Shown here one piece after another: positions 6,366 through 16,501 of a stretch of DNA of 19,397 bases; the first letter of the stretch is position 1; every line of letters begins with the position of its first letter. The translations under genes were made by a program, and so were the position numbers. The notes under the pieces were generated by a model. That model worked only from the letters and a program-made list of their open reading frames with translations. It made no database searches and had not been told where the DNA came from. The stretch spans positions 1-19,397 of the forward strand of contig UQQF01000039.1 of NCBI GenBank assembly GCA_900543085.1, in the 5' to 3' direction. The DNA is from an uncultured Eubacteriales bacterium (lineage in GTDB: Bacteria; Bacillota; Clostridia; Oscillospirales; Oscillospiraceae).

Positions 6366-7645
6366 AAAAAGTCAAAAACCGCGCGTGGTCCAGCCTGCTG
6401 ATCGCCCTGCTGCTCGTAGTTGGACTGGGCGTCTACCTGGTCAAGCTCGCCGACAACGGCGGAGCCTGGGCAAGCTACTTCTCCGGCGGCACGCCGGGGG
6501 GCACGATACTCGACCGCAACGGCGTCACGCTCTACTCCTCCACCGAGGACGGCGTGAGCTACGCGGCGGACTACACCACGCGCCTGGCCTGCTACCATCT
6601 TATCGGCGACAGCACGGGCAATATACGCACAGGCGCGCTCCGTCAGTTCCGGGATCTGCTGAGCGGCTACAGCTTTATAAACGGCAGCTCCAGCGGCAAG
6701 ACCCTGCAGCTTACGGTGGATTCGTCCCTGAACACCGTCGCTTACAACGCGCTCGCCGGACGCAACGGCGCGGTGATGCTTATAGACTACACCACCGGCG
6801 AGGTGCTGTGCATGGTGTCGACCCCGGCGGACGACCCCACGAACCCCTCTGGCAGCCCCGCCGAGGGCACGTACATCAACAAGTGCCTGAGCGCCAGCTT
6901 CGTCCCCGGCAGCGTGTACAAGCTGGTCACGCTCGCGGCGGCGATAGAGAACATACCCGACCTGTTCGAGCGCACGTTCTGGTGCGAGGGCAGCAGCGTG
7001 GTCGGCGGAGCGGTGCTCAACTGCACCGGCTCTCACGGCAGCCAGACCATAGAGCAGGCGCTGGCCAACTCCTGCAACTGCGCCTTCGGCGCGATCGCGC
7101 TGGAGCTGGGCGCGGACACGCTGGCCGAGTACGCCGAGAAGCTGGGTATCACGCAGGAGCTGGAGATGGACGGCATAACCATCCCCGCCGGCAACTTTGA
7201 CAAGGCGGAGGCCGGCTCCATCGGCCTGGCCTGGTCCGGCATCGGCCAGTACAACAACCTGGTCGTGCCCTACGCGCTGGTGCGCTACGTGGCCGCGATA
7301 GCCAACGGCGGCAGCGTGTACGAGCCGACGCTGCTCGGCCACGGCAGCCTCGACCGCGAGACGCAGCTGCTCAGCGCCGACACGGCCGCGCGCATCGCGG
7401 AGATGATGAACCACAACGTCCAGACCGCCTACGGCGGCCAGTACACCTTCCCGGGGCTGAACGTCTCCGCCAAGACCGGCACCGCCGAGGTCGGCGACGG
7501 CACTTCCCACGCCTGGATGACCGGCTTCCTCAACGACGCGGAGCACCCCTACGCCTTCGTCGTGCTGGTCGAGCACGCCGGCGGCGGACTCACCAACGCC
7601 GCGCCCATAGTCAACCAGGTTCTCCAGGCGGCCGTGGCCGCGTGA
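6362..7645 (+). CDS. Class B penicillin-binding protein (PbpA/PBP2-like transpeptidase)
   Basis: This 427-residue protein has an N-terminal membrane anchor (about 10-28) and a short juxtamembrane region with the class B motif GGTILDRNG (46-54). The penicillin-binding transpeptidase domain (about 130-425) has all three active-site motifs: S184-V-Y-K187 (SxxK, nucleophile Ser184), S237-C-N239 (SxN) and K371-T-G373. It should cross-link peptidoglycan outside the membrane. It is shorter than typical PBP2 or PBP3, close to the compact PbpA type that actinobacteria and many clostridia place beside a SEDS gene. The ATGA overlap with the SEDS gene indicates a matched polymerase/cross-linker pair. There is no PASTA domain, and no SpoVD-specific feature stands out. 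Confidence 0.93.
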   Translation: MKKVKNRAWSSLLIALLLVVGLGVYLVKLADNGGAWASYFSGGTPGGTILDRNGVTLYSSTEDGVSYAADYTTRLACYHLIGDSTGNIRTGALRQFRDLLSGYSFINGSSSGKTLQLTVDSSLNTVAYNALAGRNGAVMLIDYTTGEVLCMVSTPADDPTNPSGSPAEGTYINKCLSASFVPGSVYKLVTLAAAIENIPDLFERTFWCEGSSVVGGAVLNCTGSHGSQTIEQALANSCNCAFGAIALELGADTLAEYAEKLGITQELEMDGITIPAGNFDKAEAGSIGLAWSGIGQYNNLVVPYALVRYVAAIANGGSVYEPTLLGHGSLDRETQLLSADTAARIAEMMNHNVQTAYGGQYTFPGLNVSAKTGTAEVGDGTSHAWMTGFLNDAEHPYAFVVLVEHAGGGLTNAAPIVNQVLQAAVAA

Positions 7646-7667
7646 GGAGGAGCCGGCGCGCCCGGAC

Positions 7668-7708
7668 TTAATAAAAATACGAACCCCCGTCCGCCGGACG
7701 GGGGTTCG
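7668..7708 (-). terminator. Terminator between the PBP and radical SAM genes
   Basis: A 13-bp perfect stem, CGAACCCCCGTCC (7680-7692) with GGACGGGGGTTCG (7696-7708), has a 3-nt loop. On the minus strand it runs into a T-rich tract (7679-7668), so it best ends the radical SAM transcript. It probably also stops the plus-strand PBP operon, although the plus side lacks a T run. Confidence 0.8.
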
Positions 7709-7729
7709 CTGCGTCTTGAATCATGCGGC

Positions 7730-9079
7730 TCAGCCGTTGGGGTGGCTCTCGCTCCAGAGCCCGGCGGACTTGACGGCCCACTTTTCCGCCTTGTCAACGC
7801 ACTTGGCGGTCAGCTCGTCGACGTCCTCGGGCGCCTCCACGTCGGTGCTCCTGGCGCCGGACTCGTGCACCATGTTTGCCAGCGCTCCGGGGTTATCCAG
7901 CAGCGGACAGGGGCGCAGATGGTTGCAGTTGAACGGCTGGTTCCTGTGGTAGGCCATGAAAAGCGGGGACTTGTAGGCCTCCAGCAGCGTCTTCTCGCGG
8001 ATGTTCGAGTCGGAGTAGTGGATGAACGCGCAGGGCTCGATGTCGCCGGCGGCGTTGATGTGGCAGTAGCTCCTGCCGCCGGCGATGCAGCCGCCGACGT
8101 ACTCGCCGTCGTTCCAGAAGTCCATGGTGAACAGCGGCTTGGTGCGGCGGAACTCGCGCACCTTGCGGTACATGTACGCGCGCTGCTCGGCCGTGACCAT
8201 CAGCTCGGGCACGGCGTTCTTGCCGACGGGCATGTATGTAAAGAGCCAGGCGAATTTGGCGCCCTTGGCTATCATGTCGTCGAAGTACTCCTCGCTGCCG
8301 ATGACGTCGTAGTTCTTGCTGGTGTAGCAGCAGCTGATGCCGAAGGGGAGCTTCTTGCGCTTGAGTATCTCCATGGCGCGCACGACGGCGGCATAGGTGC
8401 CGTGGCCGCGGCGGTCGTCGGTGGCCTCCTCAAAGCCCTCGACGCTGATGGCGGGGACGAAGTTCTTCACGCGCAGCATCTCGTCGGCGAACTCCTCGTC
8501 TATCAGCGTACCGTTGGTGAAGGCGGAGAAGACGCAGTCGTTGTGCGCTTCACACAGGCGTATGATGTCCTTTTTGCGCACCATCGGCTCGCCGCCGGTA
8601 AAGAGGAACATGTACGTGCCCATCTCGTTGGCCTGGTTGACGATGCTGTCCATTTCCTCGTATGTGAGGTTGAGCTTGTTGCCGTACTCGGCCGCCCAGC
8701 AGCCGGTGCAGTGGAGGTTGCACGCGCTGGTGGGGTCCATGAGTATGGCCCAGGGCACGCTGCACCCGTGCTCGTCCTTGACCTTCTGCTGGCGCGGCAT
8801 ACCTATCAGGGCGCTGTTTATGATGAAGTTCTCGAATATCTTCATCCTCACGCCCTCGTCTATGTCGTCCCAGAGCGACTTTATGAACTTTGACCAGTTG
8901 GGATCGTTCAGCACGGCCTCGACGCCGTGTATCTGGGAGGTCAGCATCCCATCGGTGTCAAAGCGCTTGGCCCATTCTATCAGCTTCGGGAGGCACTCCT
9001 CCGGCGGCTGACGCAGCATTTTCAGCGCCTGCTTTACCGCGAAGGCCTGTGCACTCTCTGAAAATGTCTTGTTTGCCAT
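7730..9079 (-). CDS. Radical SAM protein with SPASM-like C-terminal cysteines
   Basis: This 449-residue protein has the radical SAM [4Fe-4S] motif C120-x3-C124-x2-C127 (CNLHCTGC) and the SAM-binding TGGEP at 162-165. A cysteine-rich C-terminal part (C331, C339, C350, C385, C391; CHINAAGDIEPCAF at 339-352) resembles a SPASM or twitch domain that binds auxiliary clusters. Such enzymes often act on peptides or proteins, but no precursor peptide or partner is nearby, so the substrate is unknown. The start at 9079 has AAAGGA (complement of 9088-9093) 8 nt upstream. An in-frame ATG at 9220 would add 47 residues, but that stretch holds the promoter and operator and has no family look. The gene stands alone, with its own regulated promoter and terminator. 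Confidence 0.88.
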   Translation of the reverse strand: MANKTFSESAQAFAVKQALKMLRQPPEECLPKLIEWAKRFDTDGMLTSQIHGVEAVLNDPNWSKFIKSLWDDIDEGVRMKIFENFIINSALIGMPRQQKVKDEHGCSVPWAILMDPTSACNLHCTGCWAAEYGNKLNLTYEEMDSIVNQANEMGTYMFLFTGGEPMVRKKDIIRLCEAHNDCVFSAFTNGTLIDEEFADEMLRVKNFVPAISVEGFEEATDDRRGHGTYAAVVRAMEILKRKKLPFGISCCYTSKNYDVIGSEEYFDDMIAKGAKFAWLFTYMPVGKNAVPELMVTAEQRAYMYRKVREFRRTKPLFTMDFWNDGEYVGGCIAGGRSYCHINAAGDIEPCAFIHYSDSNIREKTLLEAYKSPLFMAYHRNQPFNCNHLRPCPLLDNPGALANMVHESGARSTDVEAPEDVDELTAKCVDKAEKWAVKSAGLWSESHPNG

Positions 9080-9099
9080 GAATATCGTCCTTTCTGTGG

Positions 9100-9119
9100 A
9101 ATTAAACCACGGTTTAATT
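9100..9119. promoter_or_regulatory. Palindromic operator at the radical SAM promoter
   Basis: AATTAAACC (9100-9108) and GGTTTAATT (9111-9119) are perfect 9-bp arms around AC. The site overlaps the end of the -10 box and the predicted start point of the minus-strand promoter, the classic position for a repressor. The symmetry fits a dimeric TetR-like regulator better than the TGT/ACA spacing usual for FadR-type GntR proteins, although a GntR gene is divergent to it. Confidence 0.65.
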
Positions 9120-9145
9120 GTATCTCCGCAAACCCGTTTCTTCAA
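9117..9145 (-). promoter_or_regulatory. Promoter of the radical SAM gene
   Basis: On the minus strand TTGAAG (9145-9140) and TACAAT (9122-9117) are separated by 17 bp. The start falls near 9110, at the centre of the palindrome. Confidence 0.65.
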
Positions 9146-9401
9146 CGGACAATAATGGATGTGTATTGCAATTTCACCGCTTTCCGACATAAAGGTACGG
9201 CAAAGCTGTTCGAAAATCATTTGCGGAGTGTTTTTGCCGTGTTAATTTTACCGGGCGGGAGGCCGGGCGCCACAGAGAGTCCTTATGCTCCGCCGCGGGT
9301 CGATATGACGGGAGATCTGAGTACGGGACAATGTGCACAAATTAACAGGCGGTAAATTGGAGATAAGCGAGCTTATAAACTAAAATCGTACTTTAAAATG
9401 C
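9146..9401. other. Intergenic spacer, nothing identified
   Basis: This part of the 390-bp gap between divergent genes is more AT-rich than the coding DNA. I see no credible gene, tRNA or riboswitch in it. A 66-codon open frame at 9155-9355 has no ribosome binding site and an arbitrary composition. Confidence 0.5.
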
Positions 9402-9430
9402 TTGCAATGTTCGCTCACTTACTATATAAT
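9402..9430 (+). promoter_or_regulatory. Promoter of the GntR regulator gene
   Basis: TTGCAA (9402-9407) and a perfect TATAAT (9425-9430) are 17 bp apart. Just downstream, TAAACG is repeated at 9435-9440 and 9444-9449 around the expected start point, a possible autoregulatory site that shares the TTAAAC core with the radical SAM operator. Confidence 0.75.
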
Positions 9431-9469
9431 TAGTTAAACGTTGTAAACGATGGGACTTTGGAGGTAACT

Positions 9470-10219
9470 ATGGCTGACGAGGGCAAGAGCAAAAAGACCT
9501 CGGCTGCGGACGCGGTGTTCGAGGCGCTGCGGTCACAGATAAGTTCCGGGGTGTGGAAGGTAGGAGACCGGCTGCCCAGCGAGGGCGAGCTGGCGGAGCG
9601 CTACGGGGTGAACCGCCTGACGGTGCGCGTCGCGCTGCAAAAGCTGAACGCTCTCGGCGTGGTGGAGACGCGCGCCGGAGCCGGCACGCATGTCATTGAA
9701 TTCGACTTTGAGAACTACCTGCGCATGGCGTCCAAGTTTTACGGCCGGGGAGACATGCTGCAGGAGGTAACGGAATTTCGCAACCACTTGGAGATAGAGT
9801 GCGCGCGCCTGGCGTGCGAGCGCGCGACGGATGAGGATCTGGCCGAGCTGGAGCGCCTTGCGCTGGAGCACCGGCGGGTGTGGATCGATTCGCAGGACGT
9901 GGAGCACGACGAGTGGTGCCGCAGGGTGGCCGCCGCCGACCTGGAGTTCCACGAGCAGGTAGTGCGGATGTCGCACAACCGGCTTTTCATATACGCCTTC
10001 TCCGTGGCTCGGGAGCCTGTCTATGAGTACATACTCTTTTCGGTCAGCAAATGGACGCCGGAGCTGGTCAGGAGCTTCCGCCTGGACAAACAGCGGGACA
10101 TACACTACTGCATATATGAGAGCATAAAGCAGCGCGACTTCACCACGTGCCAGAGCGACTACGCCGCGATGATAGCCTCGTACGCGCGCGCAAGCTGGAC
10201 TATGCCCGTGGTGGGATAG
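9470..10219 (+). CDS. FadR-subfamily GntR transcriptional regulator
   Basis: This 249-residue DNA-binding protein has an N-terminal winged helix (about 12-76) with the GntR signature GDRLPSEGELAERYGVNRLTVRVALQKL (32-59). A C-terminal helical FCD ligand-binding domain (about 96-240) follows. FCD domains usually bind a metal through Asp and three His. Here Asp157, His161 and His212 are in place, but the last His is not evident (the equivalent helix reads AAMIASY), so metal binding may be altered. FadR-type regulators sense carboxylic acids or sugar acids; the ligand here is unknown. ATG 9470 is chosen because GGAGGT at 9460-9465 lies just upstream; a TTG at 9458 would overlap that site. It is divergent from the radical SAM gene and may or may not control it. 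Confidence 0.88.
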   Translation: MADEGKSKKTSAADAVFEALRSQISSGVWKVGDRLPSEGELAERYGVNRLTVRVALQKLNALGVVETRAGAGTHVIEFDFENYLRMASKFYGRGDMLQEVTEFRNHLEIECARLACERATDEDLAELERLALEHRRVWIDSQDVEHDEWCRRVAAADLEFHEQVVRMSHNRLFIYAFSVAREPVYEYILFSVSKWTPELVRSFRLDKQRDIHYCIYESIKQRDFTTCQSDYAAMIASYARASWTMPVVG

Positions 10220-10233
10220 CGCAGCGCGCAAAA

Positions 10234-10531
10234 AGTGCGCCGGTTCGCATTGAACCGGCGCACTGAGACTGTCAAAAAAGGCCCTCGACGGCCTTTTTTG
10301 ACAATAAAGTCCCCCGGCCGCGAGCGGCCGATGGAGACCGACACTGCGCTTCGCGCCTCGGTTGTCCGCCAAAGGCGGCCAATTCGACGCTCGCTACGCG
10401 AGAAGTATTTTCGGCGACGTACACGCCGCCGCCGAAAATGATTGCAGTCCCTTTCGCGCCCATAGGGCGCGAAACTCTGCGAGGCTTTTTCGACAAGCTG
10501 AGTGCGCCGGTTCACATTGAACCGGCGCACT
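10234..10531. repeat. Hairpin-mosaic intergenic element with 31-bp hairpin direct repeats at both ends
   Basis: The gap between the convergent GntR and spoIIR genes is packed with inverted repeats. Ends: 10234-10264 and 10501-10531 are direct repeats differing at one base of 31 (10247 versus 10514), each itself a 13-bp hairpin. Core (10265-10500): a 14-bp stem (10270-10283 with 10290-10303), CGGCCG pair (10315-10330), CCGCC/GGCGG (10366-10378), CTCGC/GCGAG (10390-10402), a 10-bp stem (10407-10416 with 10430-10439) and a 10-bp stem (10452-10461 with 10465-10474). The core also ends in an imperfect inverted repeat: ACTGTCAAAAAAGG on the left, CTTGTCGAAAAAGCC on the right complement. Arg-rich open frames on both strands are artefacts of these repeats. 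It looks like a MITE-type element or dispersed repeat; no transposase is linked. Confidence 0.65.
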
Positions 10532-10536
10532 TTTAT
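10501..10536 (+). terminator. Hairpin with T tract at the right end of the element
   Basis: A 13-bp stem, AGTGCGCCGGTTC (10501-10513) with GAACCGGCGCACT (10519-10531), runs into TTTTAT on the plus strand. Its twin at 10234-10264 runs into a T run (complement of the A run 10230-10234) on the minus strand. The two therefore act outward and would stop both converging transcripts: GntR from the left, spoIIR from the right. Confidence 0.6.
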
Positions 10537-10550
10537 GTTGTCGCCCTAGC

Positions 10551-11144
10551 TCACGCGCCGAGGAGCTCCATAAGCTCGCCCCACAGCTCCAGCAGCCGGA
10601 ACTTGAACTGTACCCCGCCGCCGTCGGAGGAGATTATCGCGCGGGTCTCGCCGTCCAGCTCCTCAAACGCGGCCTCGCTCTCCGCCGCGGTGAGGCACAG
10701 CGGCGGGAAGACCACGCACCACCAGTTGTGCCCGGCGCCCTCGCCCAGCGTCACGCGCAGGGACTGGTAGCGCCCGGCGGGCAGGGAGAAGGTGTCGTAC
10801 TCGCGCGTGGGGTAGTACTCCTCGCCGAGCGTCACGTTCACCTCGCGCCCCTGCGCGGCGCTCTCCGCCGCGGCGGCTATGCCCTCGAGGTTCGCCTCTA
10901 TGAGCGCCTCCGCCCCGGCGATATCGGCGGCGGAGGCGAGCTTCGGCTCGAGGTAGGACAGCACCGCGTCGCGCACGTAGAGCTTGATCGCCTGCTCCGT
11001 CGCGTCGTCCGACGCGGCTATCACGTGCAGCCGCACCAGGCCTTCCGACACGCGGGAGCTGGCAGCGCCCGCCCACGTCCCCGCCAGCAGCGTAAAGCAC
11101 AGCGCGAGCAGCAGGGCGATTTCCCATTTGCGCAGAGACTTCAT
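10551..11144 (-). CDS. spoIIR: Stage II sporulation protein R
   Basis: This 197-residue protein is SpoIIR, the forespore signal that crosses into the intermembrane space and activates SpoIIGA to process pro-SigE in the mother cell. It has an N-terminal signal or anchor segment (about 8-28) and the family's hallmark stretches LVRLHVIAASDDATEQAIKLYVRDAVL (about 36-62) and LPAGRYQSLRVTLGEGAGHNWWCVVFPPLC (near 120-149). The start is ATG 11144, with GGAGGTG (complement of 11151-11157) 6 nt upstream; a GTG start at 11159 would overlap that site. It lies 77 bp downstream of the clpC-like stop codon on the same strand, and a candidate SigF-type promoter fits in the gap. Its presence shows the organism belongs to a spore-forming lineage. 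Confidence 0.93.
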   Translation of the reverse strand: MKSLRKWEIALLLALCFTLLAGTWAGAASSRVSEGLVRLHVIAASDDATEQAIKLYVRDAVLSYLEPKLASAADIAGAEALIEANLEGIAAAAESAAQGREVNVTLGEEYYPTREYDTFSLPAGRYQSLRVTLGEGAGHNWWCVVFPPLCLTAAESEAAFEELDGETRAIISSDGGGVQFKFRLLELWGELMELLGA

Positions 11145-11162
11145 CTCAAGCACCTCCACTGG

Positions 11163-11192
11163 GAGTATGTCCGGCGGAGGCGGGAGTTAAAC
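11163..11192 (-). promoter_or_regulatory. Candidate SigF-type promoter of spoIIR
   Basis: On the minus strand GTTTA (11192-11188) is followed after 15 bp by GGACATACTC (11172-11163). This fits the SigF pattern GYATA, 15 bp, GGNNANAHTR at 4 of 5 and 9 of 10 positions. It agrees with SigF control of spoIIR in Bacillus. The start would lie very close to the ribosome binding site, so the leader would be about 13 nt. Confidence 0.4.
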
Positions 11193-11221
11193 CGTCACTG
11201 GGCGTTTTTCGGAAAAGGCGT

Positions 11222-13513
<2,292 letters not shown>

Positions 13514-13535
13514 GTGTGTATGCCTCCTTGCGCAA

Positions 13536-13564
13536 TTATATGTCCCCCGGCGCGCGAGATAAGC
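13536..13564 (-). promoter_or_regulatory. Candidate promoter of the clpC-like gene (SigF-like or weak SigA)
   Basis: On the minus strand GCTTA (13564-13560), 14 bp, then GGACATATAA (13545-13536) resembles a forespore SigF/SigG promoter and shares GGACATA with the spoIIR candidate. The same bases contain TATAAT (13540-13535), but with only CTTATC at the SigA -35 position. No CtsR box is seen. Which sigma factor is used cannot be settled by eye. Confidence 0.35.
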
Positions 13565-13685
13565 CGTATTCTGCGCGGACACGTGACTCGCGTGTAAGTA
13601 TTGCCAATTCAGGCGGGGCATAGTCACAATGATCGCCAATGCCGGCGCGTTTATATTTCATCACAAAAAAATTCATAAAACATAC

Positions 13686-13714
13686 TTCAAATTTGGAGGC
13701 GTGTGTGGTACAAT
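13686..13714 (+). promoter_or_regulatory. Promoter of hpf
   Basis: TTCAAA (13686-13691), 17 bp, TACAAT (13709-13714), with an A-rich stretch just upstream (about 13663-13680) that could act as an UP element. Confidence 0.5.
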
Positions 13715-13747
13715 ATATATAAACCAACCGGAAGGAGCTGAAAGCCC

Positions 13748-14290
13748 ATGAAGTTTACGTTCACAGAAAAGAAAATGGACGTCTCCGATGATCTGCGCGC
13801 CTACGCTGAGAAGAAGATCGGCAAGATCGATAAATTCTTCAAAACGGACAGCGAGGCCTTCGTGACCTTCTCCACCGAGCGCGGACGTTTCCGTGCCGAG
13901 GTCACGATCAAAAACAACGGGATGTTCTACCGCGTGAGCGAGCTTACCGGCGACATGTACGCCTCTATCGACTCGGCCGTGGCCAGCATCGAGAGGCAGA
14001 TCCGAAAGAATAAGACCCGCCTTGAAAAGCGGCTTCGCGCAGGCGCGATAGAGCGTGAGATCAAACCCTATCAGGTCGCCGGTGACGACACCGGCGAGGA
14101 GGAGTTCCAGATCGTCCGCAACAAGAAGTTCTACATCGCCCCCATGAGCGTCGACGAGGCGATCTTGCAGATGAACCTGCTGGAGCACGAGTTCTTTGTG
14201 TTCCGCAACGCGGATGAGCGCGACGCATTCACCGTGGTCTACCGCCGCAAGCACGGCGGCTACGGCCTCATAACCGACGACAAGGACTGA
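13748..14290 (+). CDS. hpf: Ribosome hibernation-promoting factor, long form
   Basis: This 180-residue protein is a long-form HPF (RaiA/YfiA family). The N-terminal domain (about 1-100; MKFTFTEKKMDVSDDLRAYAEKKIGKIDKFF) binds the decoding centre of the 30S subunit. The C-terminal domain (about 119-178; QIVRNKKFYIAPMSVDEAILQMNLLEHEFFVFRNADERDAFTVVYRR) pairs two ribosomes into inactive 100S dimers. The length is normal for Firmicutes, and both domains and the acidic linker (113-119) are intact. AAGGAG at 13732-13737 lies 10 nt before the ATG. It is a single-gene unit between its own promoter and terminator, divergent from the clpC-like gene. In other Firmicutes this gene responds to stationary phase and stress; the promoter here looks SigA-like. 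Confidence 0.94.
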   Translation: MKFTFTEKKMDVSDDLRAYAEKKIGKIDKFFKTDSEAFVTFSTERGRFRAEVTIKNNGMFYRVSELTGDMYASIDSAVASIERQIRKNKTRLEKRLRAGAIEREIKPYQVAGDDTGEEEFQIVRNKKFYIAPMSVDEAILQMNLLEHEFFVFRNADERDAFTVVYRRKHGGYGLITDDKD

Positions 14291-14344
14291 GGCTGGCAGA
14301 GCACGGAACCGGAACGGCAGCAAACAACAGCAAAGGTATAGAAA

Positions 14345-14373
14345 GCGGGCGCCGCATATGCGGCGCCCGCGGT
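14345..14373 (+). terminator. Terminator after hpf
   Basis: A 26-bp perfect palindrome at 14345-14370 (arms GCGGGCGCCGCAT and ATGCGGCGCCCGC) is followed by GGTTTG. The T run is short, but no other hpf terminator is visible before the IS30 remnant. Confidence 0.65.
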
Positions 14374-14399
14374 TTGTCAAAGAGCCGTCGGGTAAGTTG

Positions 14400-15302
14400 T
14401 CAAGTCAAGTGCAACAGGATATTGAAGAAGATTTCGAGAGGGGAACGCCAGTCGAGGCATTTGCGTGGGCGCAGATTTAACAGAGCAACAAGATGAGCAA
14501 CATCGTCAGCAGGGACATGAGCCAAATCGGTGCCCTTGGGGATGAATTCGCGGATGAGGCCATTCGTGTTCTCGTTGGTACCCCGCTGCCAGGGCGAGTG
14601 TGGATCGGCAAAGTAAAACGGGAGACCGCGCAGAGTCTTGGAAATTTCACGATACAGCGTGAATTCAGTACCGCGGTCGGGGGTTACGCTTTTCACCTTG
14701 TCCTCTGGCAGAGCTCCGAGCAGAGCGGTCATGGCGTCGCGGGTTGCTTCAGCGGTTACATTGGGGAGCTTGACGGCCAGGGTGAACCTGGATTTCCGGT
14801 CTACCAGGGATAAGAGGCACTCTCCGCCGCGCTTGCCCACAACGGTATCCGCCTCAAAATGTCCCAGCTCGCTGCGGTCGTCAGCTTCGGGTGGACGGTC
14901 ACAGATCCTGTCAGCGTCACAAAAATGTGAGCCCTGCCGTCTCCTGTCCCGTTGTCTGCGCTGCTTCTTCCCTTTGCGGCGAAGATGATAGGCGAACGCC
15001 TTCTTCTTGTTCCTGCTGGCCGCGCGCTTGTTCTCATCAAATATTCCGGCTTTAATGGCACGGTAGATAGCGGCATAGCTTATCTGCACCTCTGCCGATT
15101 CAAGCTTAAGCCGGTTTGATATCTGCTCTGGCGACCAGTGGCCTTCCTGAATGAAGCGGCGGATATATTCCCGCTTCTCCGCCTCGCAGAGGATATGCTT
15201 TCGGCCGCAGGCTTTTCGCCGTTTTTCATAGCGCGGTGTATGATGTGTAACACAAAGGATACGCGCCCAGTCCGGCTTCGCAAAATACCTATTTTGCGAC
15301 AA
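14400..15302 (-). pseudogene. IS30-family DDE transposase, N-terminally truncated
   Basis: The 300-codon open frame carries the complete IS30 catalytic core: D152 (GHFEADTVVG), D209 (VTPDRGTEF) and E244 (GTNENTNGLIREF), a DD(34)E arrangement, ending in the family's typical LRPRKCLDWRSPLEIFF and LHLT. Family members normally start with a helix-turn-helix of about 50-60 residues before the RYEKRRKACGRK block. Here that block begins at residue 24, preceded by unrelated residues. The only start is a TTG at 15302 with no ribosome binding site. The DNA upstream is AT-rich and non-coding in all frames, so this is not a simple frameshift. Lacking its end-binding domain, the protein is probably inactive. 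Calling it a short but working variant is the alternative. Confidence 0.7.
15279..15298. repeat. Palindrome at the broken transposase start
   Basis: CGCAAAATA (15279-15287) and TATTTTGCG (15290-15298) are perfect 9-bp arms around CC. The site marks the junction between transposase-like sequence and the AT-rich patch. Confidence 0.5.
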
Positions 15303-15420
15303 TTATAGTGTATTTTATTGGTAGTTTTTATTGTTCGAGAATATAATACTACCTGTAGTGAAATTAAACTGAAATTTGCGAGAATATTCTGAGAATTTAT
15401 TGTTTCCGATTTTTTAGGTT
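15303..15420. other. AT-rich patch upstream of the IS30 remnant, with a possible outward promoter
   Basis: About 118 bp of strongly AT-rich DNA contrasts with the GC-rich surroundings, a sign of foreign or IS-derived origin. It holds TTGGTA (15318-15323), 18 bp, TATAAT (15342-15347) on the plus strand, a possible promoter pointing at prmA. No coding potential is seen. Confidence 0.45.
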
Positions 15421-15512
15421 AAAAGCGCGCGCGCCGAGTCGGCGGAGCAATAATTTATATTGCAGCGGCCTCGCGGGAGGGGCTCGCCGCCGCGCGCCGA
15501 GGCAGCCGGCGA

Positions 15513-15541
15513 TTGACGGCGGCGCCCCGCTGTGTTAGTAT
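15513..15541 (+). promoter_or_regulatory. Promoter of prmA
   Basis: TTGACG (15513-15518), 17 bp, TAGTAT (15536-15541), 34 bp ahead of the start codon, with GGAGGT at 15564-15569. Confidence 0.55.
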
Positions 15542-15575
15542 CATAAGGCGAGAAAACTGAAACGGAGGTTGCGTT

Positions 15576-16499
<924 letters not shown>

Positions 16500-16501
16500 A
16501 A

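Larger units (their letters stand above)
14394..15302 (-). mobile_element. IS30-family insertion sequence, 5' part apparently missing
   Basis: The transposase stop codon lies inside an IS30-type terminal sequence (AAGTTGTCAAGTCAAGTG at 14394-14411, TGTTGCACTTGACTTGACAA on the minus strand), the arrangement usual for this family. I found no convincing inverted copy at the other end by eye, and the transposase lacks its N-terminal domain, so the element looks truncated. The right boundary is uncertain and could reach about 15375. No target-site duplication could be recognised. Confidence 0.6.

Noticed and set aside
9080..9220. 47-residue N-terminal extension of the radical SAM protein from an ATG at 9220
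   Set aside because: The stretch contains the promoter and operator, while ATG 9079 has a proper ribosome binding site and the family-like start MANKTFSESAQAF.
10159..10530. Arg-rich open frames on both strands of the hairpin element
   Set aside because: They arise from the repeats (both begin MRRF..NRRT from the end hairpins), have no ribosome binding site, and one runs into the GntR gene.
13514..13639. 42-residue extension of the ClpC-like protein from 13639
   Set aside because: The added residues do not resemble a Clp N-terminus, and AAGGAGG sits correctly before ATG 13513.
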